Positions 17,339 to 24,597 of a DNA stretch of 51,393 nucleotides are shown here, in pieces (the stretch's first letter is position 1; every line of letters begins with the position of its first letter). The notes beneath the pieces are model-generated. The model searched no databases. It was given only the letters and a program-made list of their open reading frames with translations, and was not told the origin of the DNA. Location: positions 1-51,393 of IMG/VR virus record IMGVR_UViG_3300043444_000394; one strand, given 5' to 3'. Source of the DNA: a virus. The translations under genes were made by a program, and so were the position numbers.

Positions 17339-17827
17339 CTATAACCTCATTACCTCATACGTTGATTTTTCTGCTAGTTCTGTGAGTCTCTCTTCATAGC
17401 GCCGGTTGGCTTCCGTCCATACTTGATTAAAGTCTTCTCTGGATAGGTGGCCTTTCACCACATCGATGAAATGCTCCAATCTGTTGTCTCTCGACAGGTC
17501 TTCTACCAACTTGTTTAGGTAGTTGTAGAATCTCATTTGATCTGAGTACGCGTTGATTTCCACCTGTAGCTCTGCGGCTCTCTTGCTCATCTTGAGGAGT
17601 GGTCCCCTGTCGATGAACTGCCGGTGCGCATTCTCCGCGAAGTACTTCTTGCGCTCTGCAATTACTAAGTCGATTTTGTGCTTGCGTTCGCTTAGTTTTT
17701 TGCGGTTCTGAAACCAAAACTCTCCCTCTATCTCCTTGATGCGTTTTAAAACGATCACCTCCTTGAGCTTGATGTTTTGCTCCTTGGCAAGTGTTTTATC
17801 AAATTCCTGTCTGTCGTAGGTCATCAT
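17339..17827 (-). CDS. Unknown helical early protein
   Basis: 162 aa, strongly helical and charged, with long Lys/Glu/Arg-rich stretches (residues about 10-60 and 75-150) suggestive of coiled coil. No Cys, no membrane segment, no recognised motif. It is translationally coupled (TAATG) to the DnaA IV-like gene upstream and followed within 20 bases by the third DnaA IV-like gene. It could be a partner or dimerisation protein for these, but nothing in the sequence proves it. Either of two consecutive ATGs could be the start. Confidence 0.55.
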   Translation of the reverse strand: MMTYDRQEFDKTLAKEQNIKLKEVIVLKRIKEIEGEFWFQNRKKLSERKHKIDLVIAERKKYFAENAHRQFIDRGPLLKMSKRAAELQVEINAYSDQMRFYNYLNKLVEDLSRDNRLEHFIDVVKGHLSREDFNQVWTEANRRYEERLTELAEKSTYEVMRL

Positions 17828-18210
17828 TATTCGAATATGGTTACGGTCATGTTGTATAGCCCGAAGGAATCTTGGTTGTGCTCGTATGCCACACTTACTC
17901 CATCGGCAATTAGCAGGTGATTAACTGGTTTTGGTTTGCCCAATACAGCTTTTAATTCGCGCATTTCGCTAGTCACGCCCGGTATCGATCGGTCGTTCAA
18001 TTTACTCATGGCGTGGTGTACGCAACTGTGATGTCTGCCATCAAAGTAATTAGCGGTTTCCTGTTGGCTGGCTCCCTCGTTGTGTATAAATGCCATTGCT
18101 ACAAATCGGGCGCGTATTATTTTTGCCTTCCGGCTCTGGCCTAGAATATCCGTTGGTTTCAATCCGTAAAATTCCGCTACGGTATTGATGATGAAATCTT
18201 GTCTAGTCAT
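17827..18210 (-). CDS. DnaA domain IV-like DNA-binding protein
   Basis: 127 aa. Residues about 12-72 match the DnaA C-terminal DNA-binding domain well: F-Y-G-L-K-P-T-D-I-L-G-Q-S-R-K-A-K-I-I-R, then A-R-F-V-A-M-A-F-I, then the helix-turn-helix ending F-D-G-R-H-H-S-C-V-H-H-A. That last piece corresponds to the DnaA signature (RDHSTVLHA in bacteria). The rest (residues 80-127) is not recognised. With no AAA+ domain it cannot act as a full initiator alone, but it could recognise DnaA-box-like sites in a phage origin or regulate transcription. Its neighbours are replication-type genes. Confidence 0.78.
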   Translation of the reverse strand: MTRQDFIINTVAEFYGLKPTDILGQSRKAKIIRARFVAMAFIHNEGASQQETANYFDGRHHSCVHHAMSKLNDRSIPGVTSEMRELKAVLGKPKPVNHLLIADGVSVAYEHNQDSFGLYNMTVTIFE

Positions 18211-18217
18211 GGTGGTT

Positions 18218-19114
18218 CTACTTTATCAATTCCTCAATGGTGTAATTCGAATCTCTTACTGCGGCAAATACCTCGGCAATGGCTTGCATGTTGGCATTGT
18301 GCTGCGCCAATCCAAGGACTTTGGTGGATCCATATCCCTTTTCCTCGTCCCGGATTATTTGATTTCGCTCTATGGCTGTACGCGCTCTGAACTTTAACAC
18401 GATCTCACGGGCATTCTTACGCATCTCGTCTGTCGGGTGCTTTCGCCCTGAGATGATTCCCCTCCGCTCAAACTCATCCAACACGAGGAATGGTGCCATG
18501 AAGGTGATGGACTCTCCCTTGATGAACTTGGCGTACTCCGTGTGAATGCTTTCGATTAAATCTCTCTTGAATCGATGCTTCTCCTCCTGGCTTACTTCCG
18601 TGGTTTCGGGTAGGAGTTGATAGCACTTGCCCCAAATCTTGTCTCTGTACTTTCGGTAGGCTCCCAATATCCGGGTGATGTACTCGATGCTGAAGGATTG
18701 GTAGTGGCGCTTCTCCGGCTCGCCAAACTTGTCTTTTGGTAGGAAGGTGTCTAGCTGGCCGATCATCATCATCTCGAAGGCAATCTTCACCTCATCGGGT
18801 GTCAGGTCGCTGTAGTAGGTCTTTAGGATGTCGTAGAAGCTGTAGGCATCTTCCTTGGTGAGTTGGTCCTTAATCCCTAGCATGTTGCATAGCGCCTGAA
18901 ATAGTGCGGAGAGTGTGCGGATCAATCGCTGTTCGTCCTCTTCGGTATTCATCAGCACCCGGATGGGCAGCTTGGTACCGGCGTTGGCCGCTATGCGCTC
19001 ATTGGCGTTGAGGATTTCTAGTACCTCCGGGCGCATGATCATGTCCGCTCTCCTCTCGGCGAGTGCGCGAAAGTTGTTGGATACTTTGGTTTCGTGTGCT
19101 ACAATGGCTGTCAT
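18218..19114 (-). CDS. Replication-associated protein, possible helicase loader or replisome organiser
   Basis: 298 aa, mostly helical. A central block (residues about 75-160) contains F-Y-D-I-L-K-T-Y-Y-S-D-L-T-P-D-E-V and Y-I-T-R-I-L-G-A-Y-R-K-Y-R. This resembles the accessory proteins that follow DnaD-like replisome organisers in Bacteroidota prophages. No Walker motifs, so it is not an AAA+ loader of the DnaC kind. Its ATG overlaps the stop of the upstream organiser-like gene (ATGA). A role in bringing the host helicase to the phage origin is inferred from operon context only. Confidence 0.5.
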   Translation of the reverse strand: MTAIVAHETKVSNNFRALAERRADMIMRPEVLEILNANERIAANAGTKLPIRVLMNTEEDEQRLIRTLSALFQALCNMLGIKDQLTKEDAYSFYDILKTYYSDLTPDEVKIAFEMMMIGQLDTFLPKDKFGEPEKRHYQSFSIEYITRILGAYRKYRDKIWGKCYQLLPETTEVSQEEKHRFKRDLIESIHTEYAKFIKGESITFMAPFLVLDEFERRGIISGRKHPTDEMRKNAREIVLKFRARTAIERNQIIRDEEKGYGSTKVLGLAQHNANMQAIAEVFAAVRDSNYTIEELIK

Positions 19115-19998
19115 CTTCCTAGTCTTTGAATTTCCATAAAATCAGATCCCGTGAGTTCGTTGGCTTTTTTCTTCGTCCCGAACTGTGTGGTGTTTTGCGC
19201 CTTCCATAGCTTCTCGTAATCCTGCTCGTTCCAGTACGTAGACATCCAGTTTCGCACAGCGCATAGAGGACGGCCCTGCTCGGTGAGTTTCTTGTACCAC
19301 ACCGTTTGGCTCTTGAGGTATTCGAACTTCCGCGCATCGGCGGCCACCTCCTTGACGAAGTAGTGGACATCCATCCACGCTCTTGCGTTGTTGATCTGCT
19401 CGATGTTGAATAGTTCGCATGTGGCGATGGCTAGTGCCTTGACAAACTCAGGACTGACGGCCAGTGCCGGTTCGGGTCTGCGCTGTACCCCTTTCTCTCC
19501 CTGCACCCTCTCTATCCCCTTATCTTCATTTTCATATTCATATTCATATTCAGTGTTTTGCTTCGTTTTTGCTTGGACTTTTGCTTTAGCAAAATCATCT
19601 GATTGCTTGAATTTTTGAGAGGTTTTTTCGCCACCTGTTTTACCTGCATTTGACCGTTTATCGCTGATTTGGCCATCTTTTACCATGCGCTTTTGGTACA
19701 AAAAATCACCATCAATAGAGAGTACCCCTTCATCCACCAACTCAGTAACCGCATTGGTTACTTCAGACTCGGTGAATGGCAAAAGCCTAGCAAGCCTGTA
19801 AGCAAAATTTAAAATTTGCTGCTCGTTTTGCTTGTCTTTTTGCTTTAGCAAAACACCTCCGTATTGCTCCGACTTGTGGAATATGCACATGATTTTTACG
19901 TACACTCCTTGGCTTGCGGCGCTGCACATATTCAACTTTTCATCAGTCAAATAGTCCTGCACATAGAGCGGAAAGTATGGTTGGTTTCGTAGGGCCAT
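19111..19998 (-). CDS. Phage replisome organiser-like protein (DUF4373/Lin1244-type N-terminus)
   Basis: 295 aa. The N-terminus, with Y-F-P-L-Y-V-Q-D-Y-L-T-D-E-K (residues 8-21) and then a winged-helix-like region to about residue 115, resembles the DUF4373 / Lin1244-Lin1753 N-terminal domain found in phage replication initiators. A low-complexity charged linker with repeated Glu-Tyr (residues about 140-165) joins a C-terminal domain with DnaD-like W-x-x-x-Y-W helices. The family probably melts or marks the origin and recruits the helicase. It is flanked by DnaA IV-like genes, reinforcing a replication role. Confidence 0.68.
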   Translation of the reverse strand: MALRNQPYFPLYVQDYLTDEKLNMCSAASQGVYVKIMCIFHKSEQYGGVLLKQKDKQNEQQILNFAYRLARLLPFTESEVTNAVTELVDEGVLSIDGDFLYQKRMVKDGQISDKRSNAGKTGGEKTSQKFKQSDDFAKAKVQAKTKQNTEYEYEYENEDKGIERVQGEKGVQRRPEPALAVSPEFVKALAIATCELFNIEQINNARAWMDVHYFVKEVAADARKFEYLKSQTVWYKKLTEQGRPLCAVRNWMSTYWNEQDYEKLWKAQNTTQFGTKKKANELTGSDFMEIQRLGR

Positions 19999-20001
19999 CG
20001 C

Positions 20002-20295
20002 TTATTTAGCTAGAATGGTTGCGTTTAACTTGCTGTATAGGTCTCTGGCCTCTTGGTAGTACGGTCTGTGATCTTCTACCTTTTGGATGCTGTTGATCAC
20101 TGTGGAATGATCTTGGTCAAAGAATAGAGCCACCTCGCTTTTGGAGTATTTGTGTTTAAACAATACCCATTGAATGATCTGGCGCTTGCTTACGATCTCT
20201 AGTTTGCGAGACACTGATTTAATCTCATTCGGATCTTCTCCGAGATGTTCACAGAGCAATAGGAAATCACTCTCTATTTCTTTTTCGATAGTCAT
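20002..20295 (-). CDS. DnaA domain IV-like DNA-binding protein (minimal)
   Basis: 97 aa, essentially just a DnaA DNA-binding domain: S-R-K-L-E-I-V-S-K-R-Q-I-I-Q-W-V (residues about 29-44), a helix, then F-F-D-Q-D-H-S-T-V-I-N-S-I (residues about 58-70). The last part is nearly the textbook DnaA signature D-H-S-T-V. It is the best match of the three copies. The start overlaps the stop of the upstream gene (ATGA), and three bases separate it from the replisome organiser-like gene. It should bind DnaA-box-like DNA and could mark the phage origin, titrate host boxes, or repress. Confidence 0.82.
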   Translation of the reverse strand: MTIEKEIESDFLLLCEHLGEDPNEIKSVSRKLEIVSKRQIIQWVLFKHKYSKSEVALFFDQDHSTVINSIQKVEDHRPYYQEARDLYSKLNATILAK

Positions 20296-20525
20296 GCTGC
20301 CTCTGTTTGAAGGTTGTACAAATCGATTGCGGTTGCTTGCTTGTAGAGGTTTTGCAACTCTCTTGCGGTCATTCTAAACTCACCTAAGTAGGTGCCCTTT
20401 AACTCATCGATGATGAACCCTGAGCATACCCACAAGTGGCCATTTGCCTCCGGGTACTTTAGCTTCATCCAGAAGTTTGGTTGGTGGATATGCTCCACAA
20501 TTAGGTCGTAGGTAGGGACGATCAT
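20292..20525 (-). CDS. Small unknown early protein
   Basis: 77 aa from the ATG at 20525. That start is preferred over an upstream in-frame ATG because it lies five bases after the exonuclease stop and has an A-rich leader. The protein holds aromatic residues (W-M-K-L-K-Y, L-W-V-C-S-G-F) and a C-terminal helix. No family recognised. It is coupled by ATGA to the minimal DnaA-like gene, inside the recombination/replication operon. Confidence 0.6.
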   Translation of the reverse strand: MIVPTYDLIVEHIHQPNFWMKLKYPEANGHLWVCSGFIIDELKGTYLGEFRMTARELQNLYKQATAIDLYNLQTEAA

Positions 20526-20530
20526 TTTAC

Positions 20531-21478
20531 TTAGGCTGCTTTGAGTTGTTTTAATTCCACCTTGAAAAGGTTGTCGTTCATCCATTTGCGGCATAGAAGG
20601 ATTTGATCGTGCAATCGGTCAATGTCCTCTTGGTTGCGTGGTACATGGAAGGAGAAATGGCGCTCTGCTAGAGGTATCTCCACGAATCCTTGGTACACAG
20701 CTAGGCAGTTTTCATCCATTGCGGAAATGCCTCTCCTGTTTAGGTATTCATCGAACGTCTTTTGATCGTAGACGTGATTGGCGATGATCTGCATCTCAAT
20801 CCAGGTGGGTGTATTTCTGTCCTCATGCTTGAATGATTCCATATACAACTCCCTGTCTACCATGCTAAATGGAGTGTTGTTCAGGCAATAATCCACGTAT
20901 GCTTCCTGCGCTCCTGTCAGGTCCATGTATCCTTGCATCTGCCAGTAGTACATGGGTAATAGCTCACTATGAATGCTACGATTGAAGGTGAATACATCCC
21001 AACTTGATTTGGCATCCCTGATCACATTGGCTTTCAGGATTGATTCACCCATGAATAAATCAGGTGTACCCATGATGAAATCATTGCGCAATTGCTCTTC
21101 ATTCTTGCGCATGAAGTGGCCGGTTCTCAAGGAGATAGTCGTAATGCTATCCTCCTCTGTATCATTGCCTTTTTTGAGTTGCTTGGCATTGATCTCTGTG
21201 AATCGATTGTACACATTGCGCACATACACGTCAACTATGTGCTTTCGTAGCGTTTCGGATGGTGCCCAAGGCGCATCTCTCTTGGCTATCAATTCAGCTA
21301 GTGTGGCCTCTTTTGTAACTGTCCAGGCTACCTTGTTTCCGTTACGGTTGAGTCCTGTGTCTCGCTCACTCTCTAGGTCAGAAATGGAGGCAAGCTGCTT
21401 CTCGGTGATTGTGCCTCTCGCCTCGGTCATTAGGTGACCGAGGGATGAGCATCTGAATAGTATTTCGTTTGCGTTCAT
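20531..21478 (-). CDS. Phage recombination exonuclease (YqaJ/RecB-type PD-(D/E)XK nuclease)
   Basis: 315 aa. The nuclease core is visible: G-T-P-D (Asp140), R-D-A-K-S-S (Asp155, Lys157) and Y-Y-W-Q-M-Q-G-Y-M (Gln180-Tyr184), the Q-x-x-x-Y motif of YqaJ/lambda Exo-type enzymes. Such enzymes resect double-strand ends 5' to 3' and hand the strand to an annealase. The gene directly follows RecT (four-base gap), the classical recET-like arrangement. Length suits the family. Confidence in the fold and role is high, although polarity cannot be read from sequence. Confidence 0.83.
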   Translation of the reverse strand: MNANEILFRCSSLGHLMTEARGTITEKQLASISDLESERDTGLNRNGNKVAWTVTKEATLAELIAKRDAPWAPSETLRKHIVDVYVRNVYNRFTEINAKQLKKGNDTEEDSITTISLRTGHFMRKNEEQLRNDFIMGTPDLFMGESILKANVIRDAKSSWDVFTFNRSIHSELLPMYYWQMQGYMDLTGAQEAYVDYCLNNTPFSMVDRELYMESFKHEDRNTPTWIEMQIIANHVYDQKTFDEYLNRRGISAMDENCLAVYQGFVEIPLAERHFSFHVPRNQEDIDRLHDQILLCRKWMNDNLFKVELKQLKAA

Positions 21479-21482
21479 GGCC

Positions 21483-22301
21483 TTACTTGGTTACCATTTC
21501 CTGATCCAACAATTCATTCATCCTTGATTTGTATAGCGTCTGGTGCCAATGGCCAGGCTTTATGTCTTTTTCCAACAACTCCAATTGCGCTACTGTATTT
21601 GCATTCCTGATGAGCAACTCCATGCGCTCATTTTCCTTTTCTGCCGGTGGAATCGTGCCACCCAAGTGTCCAATAGTCTTCTTGTCCTCAATCACCACAG
21701 CATCCGTCACTTCACCGTCTGTGACTTCAATACCGGTCACAGTGGACAGCAACCATGCGCGTCCTTTTCTGGTGGCCTTACCAATGATTGCGTCCACACT
21801 CGTGTATGCGTCCATCTTGATCGGAATTGGCACAGTTTCTTCTTTAGCTTCACCATTGATGGACCATGTTACATGCACGTCAACTGCTGCGCTTGTTTTA
21901 TCAGGGTTGATCTTTGGTAGGCCACACACTAGTTTATAGTTCAATCCGGTGATATTATTCAACCGGTATCCACACCCCTCTTTGGTTGGGTACATGTTTC
22001 CCGCAATGATGTTGAAATGATTTCCACAAGGCTGTAGACCAGATAGAACCGCTTCGATCAAACACTTCTTTACCACGAGCTCAGGGTATCCACCTGCTTT
22101 GTCTTTGTCGGTAAGGAATCCAAGTTTATTCCCCTGTAGCGCCATAATCGGCTTCATATACTCAGGTGTCAGTAACTCTGATAGTACATTGATTGCGTTG
22201 GCAATTTGGTAGGCACGTTCAAATCCTTGAAGGGATTCATTGCCTAATACTTGCAGTGCGGTCTCGTTTAGCTTTTGACCGATTGTTAATTGATTTTCCA
22301 T
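21483..22301 (-). CDS. recT: RecT-like single-strand annealing protein
   Basis: 272 aa. The conserved RecT core is recognisable between residues 55 and 130: K-L-G-F-L-T-D-K-D, G-Y-P-E-L-V-V-K-K-C, E-A-V-L-S-G-L-Q-P, G-N-H-F-N-I-I-A-G-N-M-Y and T-K-E-G-C-G-Y. A substitution-prone C-terminal helical tail follows from about residue 220. It would pair single strands during phage replication or repair together with the adjacent exonuclease. It is the second gene of the early operon, 39 bases after the winged-helix gene. Confidence 0.82.
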   Translation of the reverse strand: MENQLTIGQKLNETALQVLGNESLQGFERAYQIANAINVLSELLTPEYMKPIMALQGNKLGFLTDKDKAGGYPELVVKKCLIEAVLSGLQPCGNHFNIIAGNMYPTKEGCGYRLNNITGLNYKLVCGLPKINPDKTSAAVDVHVTWSINGEAKEETVPIPIKMDAYTSVDAIIGKATRKGRAWLLSTVTGIEVTDGEVTDAVVIEDKKTIGHLGGTIPPAEKENERMELLIRNANTVAQLELLEKDIKPGHWHQTLYKSRMNELLDQEMVTK

Positions 22302-22340
22302 GATGTTTTATTGTTGAAATTGTTGATTTGCTGTTGTTGA

Positions 22341-22712
22341 TTAATCCATCCAGTACCGCTTGTACTTGCTGCCACCGTGTGACACCCACTCGTTTTTAAT
22401 GATGTGTCCGTCATCTTTTAGGTCTTTCAGCCTTCGGTGCAAGCAGGTGATTCCAAACATGCGCATGGCCGTGATGGATGATACTGAGTTGCCTAGCTTC
22501 ATGTGACGGAGAAGTTTGGCTTTTTGGCTCTTGATCTTCTCAGAAGTGATGGCTTCCGTTGGGATGTTCTTATTCGGAAGGAAGACAGCATTCAAATGAG
22601 ATCCTTTTAATGCCCTCATTACACTCTCACGTATCTGTGCTGCTACTTTCTCGCTGATGTTTCCAATCACCAATCTCCCGGTTGGTGACTTTTCTACTGA
22701 TGTGCTTTGCAT
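22341..22712 (-). CDS. Winged helix-turn-helix DNA-binding protein
   Basis: 123 aa. The C-terminal half (residues about 62-123) has the helix-turn-helix pattern typical of small phage regulators: L-L-R-H-M-K-L-G-N-S-V-S-S, A-M-R-M-F-G-I, L-H-R-R-L-K-D-L-K-D-D-G-H-I-I. A wing ending K-Y-K-R-Y-W-M-D follows. The N-terminal half is short and basic. It heads the recombination genes, just after the tRNA-bearing structured leader, and could regulate early or late transcription. Confidence 0.65.
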   Translation of the reverse strand: MQSTSVEKSPTGRLVIGNISEKVAAQIRESVMRALKGSHLNAVFLPNKNIPTEAITSEKIKSQKAKLLRHMKLGNSVSSITAMRMFGITCLHRRLKDLKDDGHIIKNEWVSHGGSKYKRYWMD

Positions 22713-22762
22713 TTTTGAAAATGGGTTTGGTTAAATATGATTGACTTAAATTCTTTGGTTGT

Positions 22763-22804
22763 GATTGACGGGCGGCCCAACCTCTTGAAGCCACCCTGTC
22801 AATC
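22763..22804 (-). repeat. Hairpin directly 3' of the tRNA
   Basis: Minus-strand arms GATTGAC-AGGGTGGC and its partner pair over 14 of about 15 positions, with a roughly 12-base loop. It begins 12 bases after the tRNA 3' end. There is no T-tract, so it is more likely a processing or stability element than a terminator. Confidence 0.6.
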
Positions 22805-22815
22805 TACTTACCTAG

Positions 22816-22889
22816 TTGCGGGGGAGGGAGTCGAACCCTCAATTGAGGGGATATGAGCCCCTCGTGTTACCAATTACATCCACCCCGCG
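22816..22889 (-). tRNA. tRNA-Met (CAT), initiator-like
   Basis: A 74-base cloverleaf: seven-base acceptor arm CGCGGGG paired with CCCCGCA, anticodon stem AGGGG/CCCCT around loop CTCATAT (anticodon CAT), and T-stem GAGGG/CCCTC with loop TTCGACT. Two initiator hallmarks are present: no Watson-Crick pair at 1:72 (C and A), and three consecutive G:C pairs next to the anticodon loop. The D arm is irregular, with an extra A before TGT/ACA pairing. CCA is not encoded (the next bases are CTA). Confidence 0.8.
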
Positions 22890-23150
22890 ATGTGCCCGTC
22901 TTTCCGGGCTGTCCAATTACGACTCGGCATCCACTCATTAAATGCGCCTGTTCTTTAATGTTTGCCGTGCGTATTCCACGGCTAAGAAATGTCTAGGCAT
23001 TTCGTTTCTTGTTTTGTGACAAACTGCCTACGTACTTTCTGTCACTTAATAGATCAAACTGGTGATCTACAGCCGCACCCCGAAGGGTCTTCGCTTCACT
23101 TAAATAATGTATCTTCAAAGAACCTGTTGACTCCATCTGAGTCAGTTGCA

Positions 23151-23195
23151 CCACGGAGAGGATGGGATCCTTAACCTAACTATGACTCTCCGTGG
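23151..23195. repeat. Perfect 10-bp inverted repeat with 25-base loop
   Basis: Arms CCACGGAGAG (23151-23160) and CTCTCCGTGG (23186-23195). A second dyad, TGACTC-N5-GAGTCA (23128-23144), lies just beside it. No T-tract on either strand, so an RNA structure or protein-binding site is more likely than a terminator. Confidence 0.6.
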
Positions 23196-23261
23196 CTTTC
23201 CATGATGATGCTTCCCTTACCTGCACTCATAGAAGTGAAAAGAACTACACAGGGATTCTCT

Positions 23262-23537
23262 TTAGCCCATGGCAAGTAGTTTCTTGCGTGGCTTGATGTG
23301 CTTGTGCATCTCTGCCAGCACCTCTATGTCTCGTACTTTTTGATTCAGTACCCTACCCATGCGCATTCTGAGATAGGGCATGCTCTTGGTGTTGCGAACA
23401 ACACCGGATTCCGACAGCTTTACGCACACGCTCGTGATGTCTCCGCGTCTCCAATAGTTCTTCACCTCAGATAACATCTGATCATATTCTGAGAAGTTGG
23501 ACTCGTGGTTAGGTGCCTTGTGATGTATTTGTGTCAT
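23262..23537 (-). CDS. Small basic early protein, possible regulator
   Basis: 91 aa, rich in Lys, Arg and Met, mostly helical (residues about 15-85), with no recognised family. It is transcribed divergently from the repressor gene and is the first gene after the early promoter candidate at 23571-23599, the position of Cro- or anti-repressor-like genes in temperate phages. The C-terminus is strongly basic (K-H-I-K-P-R-K-K). A regulatory role is inferred from position only. Confidence 0.6.
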   Translation of the reverse strand: MTQIHHKAPNHESNFSEYDQMLSEVKNYWRRGDITSVCVKLSESGVVRNTKSMPYLRMRMGRVLNQKVRDIEVLAEMHKHIKPRKKLLAMG

Positions 23538-23570
23538 GTATGAGGTATTTTTGTAATGTTATTGAGATAG

Positions 23571-23599
23571 CAAACATACCAAATTGTAATGAAATACAA
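23571..23599 (-). promoter_or_regulatory. Early leftward promoter
   Basis: Minus strand reads TTG (23597-23599), an 18-base spacer, then TATGTTTG (23571-23578), a perfect match to the Bacteroidota -7 consensus TAnnTTTG. It would drive the 91-aa gene and the replication operon. A palindrome spans its -33 element and spacer. Confidence 0.65.
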
Positions 23600-23600
23600 T
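23583..23600. promoter_or_regulatory. Candidate repressor operator
   Basis: Inverted repeat ATTGTA-N6-TACAAT overlaps the -33 element and spacer of the leftward promoter. The string TTGTAATG occurs at 23551-23558 and again at 23584-23591, 33 bases apart (about three helical turns). An inverted ATTACAAAA lies at 23618-23626, at the repressor start codon. Together these look like a multi-site operator between the divergent genes. Confidence 0.5.
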
Positions 23601-23626
23601 ACTGGAATGCAAAAAAATATTACAAA

Positions 23627-24394
23627 ATGATCAGTACTAAATTCATCAATCAGTTAATGGACACTTTTGGTGTCAAGCAAAAAGACCTTGCTGAGGAGTG
23701 GACGAGGCTTTCGGATGGTGGAAAACAACAATCCGGTGTGTCGAGAATGCTCAAGAGAAAATATATGGATTCGTCATCTCTTGTCAAAGCGTTATCAAAT
23801 CTGACCGGAGTTCCTGCCCAAGACATCCTGTACGAAGTGGTGCATTATGACAAAGACATATTGTACACCTCTCTTAATGAACCAGAAGCAGAATACCTAT
23901 CGCCAAACTCGATAGATGTACAGGTGAGTGACCTTCACCAAATAGCCTCTGGCCTGTTAGGTGGATTCAATAGTGTGAAGTTTCCAAAGACTTGGGTAAA
24001 GCCGGGTGCCCATCGCCTGACATCCTACTTTGATGAGGGAATGATTCCTACCATCTACCCCGGCGACCTACTAGTGATGACTCAGGTGGAAATCGGCCAA
24101 TGGAAAGATGTGTCACCGGATAAGGTGTATCAGATCGTGAACAACGAAGACCGGGCGATCACTCGTAGAATAATGTCAATCGATAAGGAGACGATGTTTG
24201 TGGGGTCAGACAATGACAACAAAGCACAATACCCGGACTATGTGATGCCTCTTTCCTCTGTAGTTCAAATTTGGGAGCTTGACTTTCGCGTGACGTGGAA
24301 ATTCCCCACTTCGAATGATCTAAAATACATCAATCACACCTTGCACAAACTAAGCGAGGAGATGCGCCGAATCAAATCATTAGTCCCCAAATAA
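23627..24394 (+). CDS. CI/LexA-like phage repressor, peptidase residues missing
   Basis: 255 aa from the ATG at 23627; upstream in-frame ATGs lie in the promoter region and were not used. The N-terminus (residues 1-70) is an XRE-type helix-turn-helix with Q-K-D-L-A-E-E-W. The C-terminus (about 100-225) follows the S24/LexA fold, with G-M-I-P-T-I-Y-P-G-D-L-L-V-M at 138-151. The position of the catalytic Ser is Gly138, and the position of the catalytic Lys is Arg180 in I-T-R-R-I. It should hold the lysogenic state by binding the operator just upstream. RecA-stimulated self-cleavage looks impossible, so induction must work in another way. Confidence 0.78.
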   Translation: MISTKFINQLMDTFGVKQKDLAEEWTRLSDGGKQQSGVSRMLKRKYMDSSSLVKALSNLTGVPAQDILYEVVHYDKDILYTSLNEPEAEYLSPNSIDVQVSDLHQIASGLLGGFNSVKFPKTWVKPGAHRLTSYFDEGMIPTIYPGDLLVMTQVEIGQWKDVSPDKVYQIVNNEDRAITRRIMSIDKETMFVGSDNDNKAQYPDYVMPLSSVVQIWELDFRVTWKFPTSNDLKYINHTLHKLSEEMRRIKSLVPK

Positions 24395-24401
24395 GTCCCC
24401 A
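24382..24401 (+). repeat. 20-bp direct repeat flanking the int upstream region, copy 1
   Basis: AGTCCCCAAATAAGTCCCCA, itself two AGTCCCC-type half-units 13 bases apart, overlaps the repressor stop codon. Copy 2 at 24598-24617 differs at two positions. It may be an integrase arm-type or regulatory site. Confidence 0.55.
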
Positions 24402-24481
24402 ATGGTACAGAAAACACGCTCTATTTCTTAAAAACGCACATTAGGCGTTTCCCGTCCGGACCGCTTTTAGTGCTTTAGATT

Positions 24482-24513
24482 AGAAAACCAAGGGGTCATC
24501 TTCTTGGTTTTCT
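24482..24513. terminator. Bidirectional terminator-like hairpin after the repressor
   Basis: Perfect 11-bp stem AGAAAACCAAG/CTTGGTTTTCT with a 10-base loop. T-rich sequence follows on the plus strand and A-rich sequence precedes it. It separates the repressor gene from the integrase gene. Confidence 0.7.
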
Positions 24514-24597
24514 TGCTTTATATCGCATTCAGAGTACATTTAGGTTGCAAAGTGGTTATACAGCAATTGCATATTAATTACATTTACTCAATAAATC

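Larger units (their letters stand above)
22713..23261. other. 549-bp structured non-coding region
   Basis: No convincing protein gene. It holds a tRNA (22816-22889) and at least seven short perfect or near-perfect inverted repeats: 22763-22804, 22894-22909, 22964-22982, 22986-23003, 23050-23069, 23128-23144 and 23151-23195. It lies between two minus-strand genes, so it would form the leader or spacer of the early operon transcript. A structured RNA, tRNA-processing context or replication origin are possible. The sequence does not decide. Confidence 0.6.

Noticed and set aside
22341-22712. Winged-helix protein as a DnaA IV-like fourth copy
   Set aside because: Its motif order and basic wing match small phage winged-helix regulators; no DHSTV-like signature is present.
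23186-23195. The 10-bp stem at 23151-23195 as a transcription terminator
   Set aside because: No T-tract follows on either strand and the loop is 25 bases, so it was kept only as an inverted repeat.
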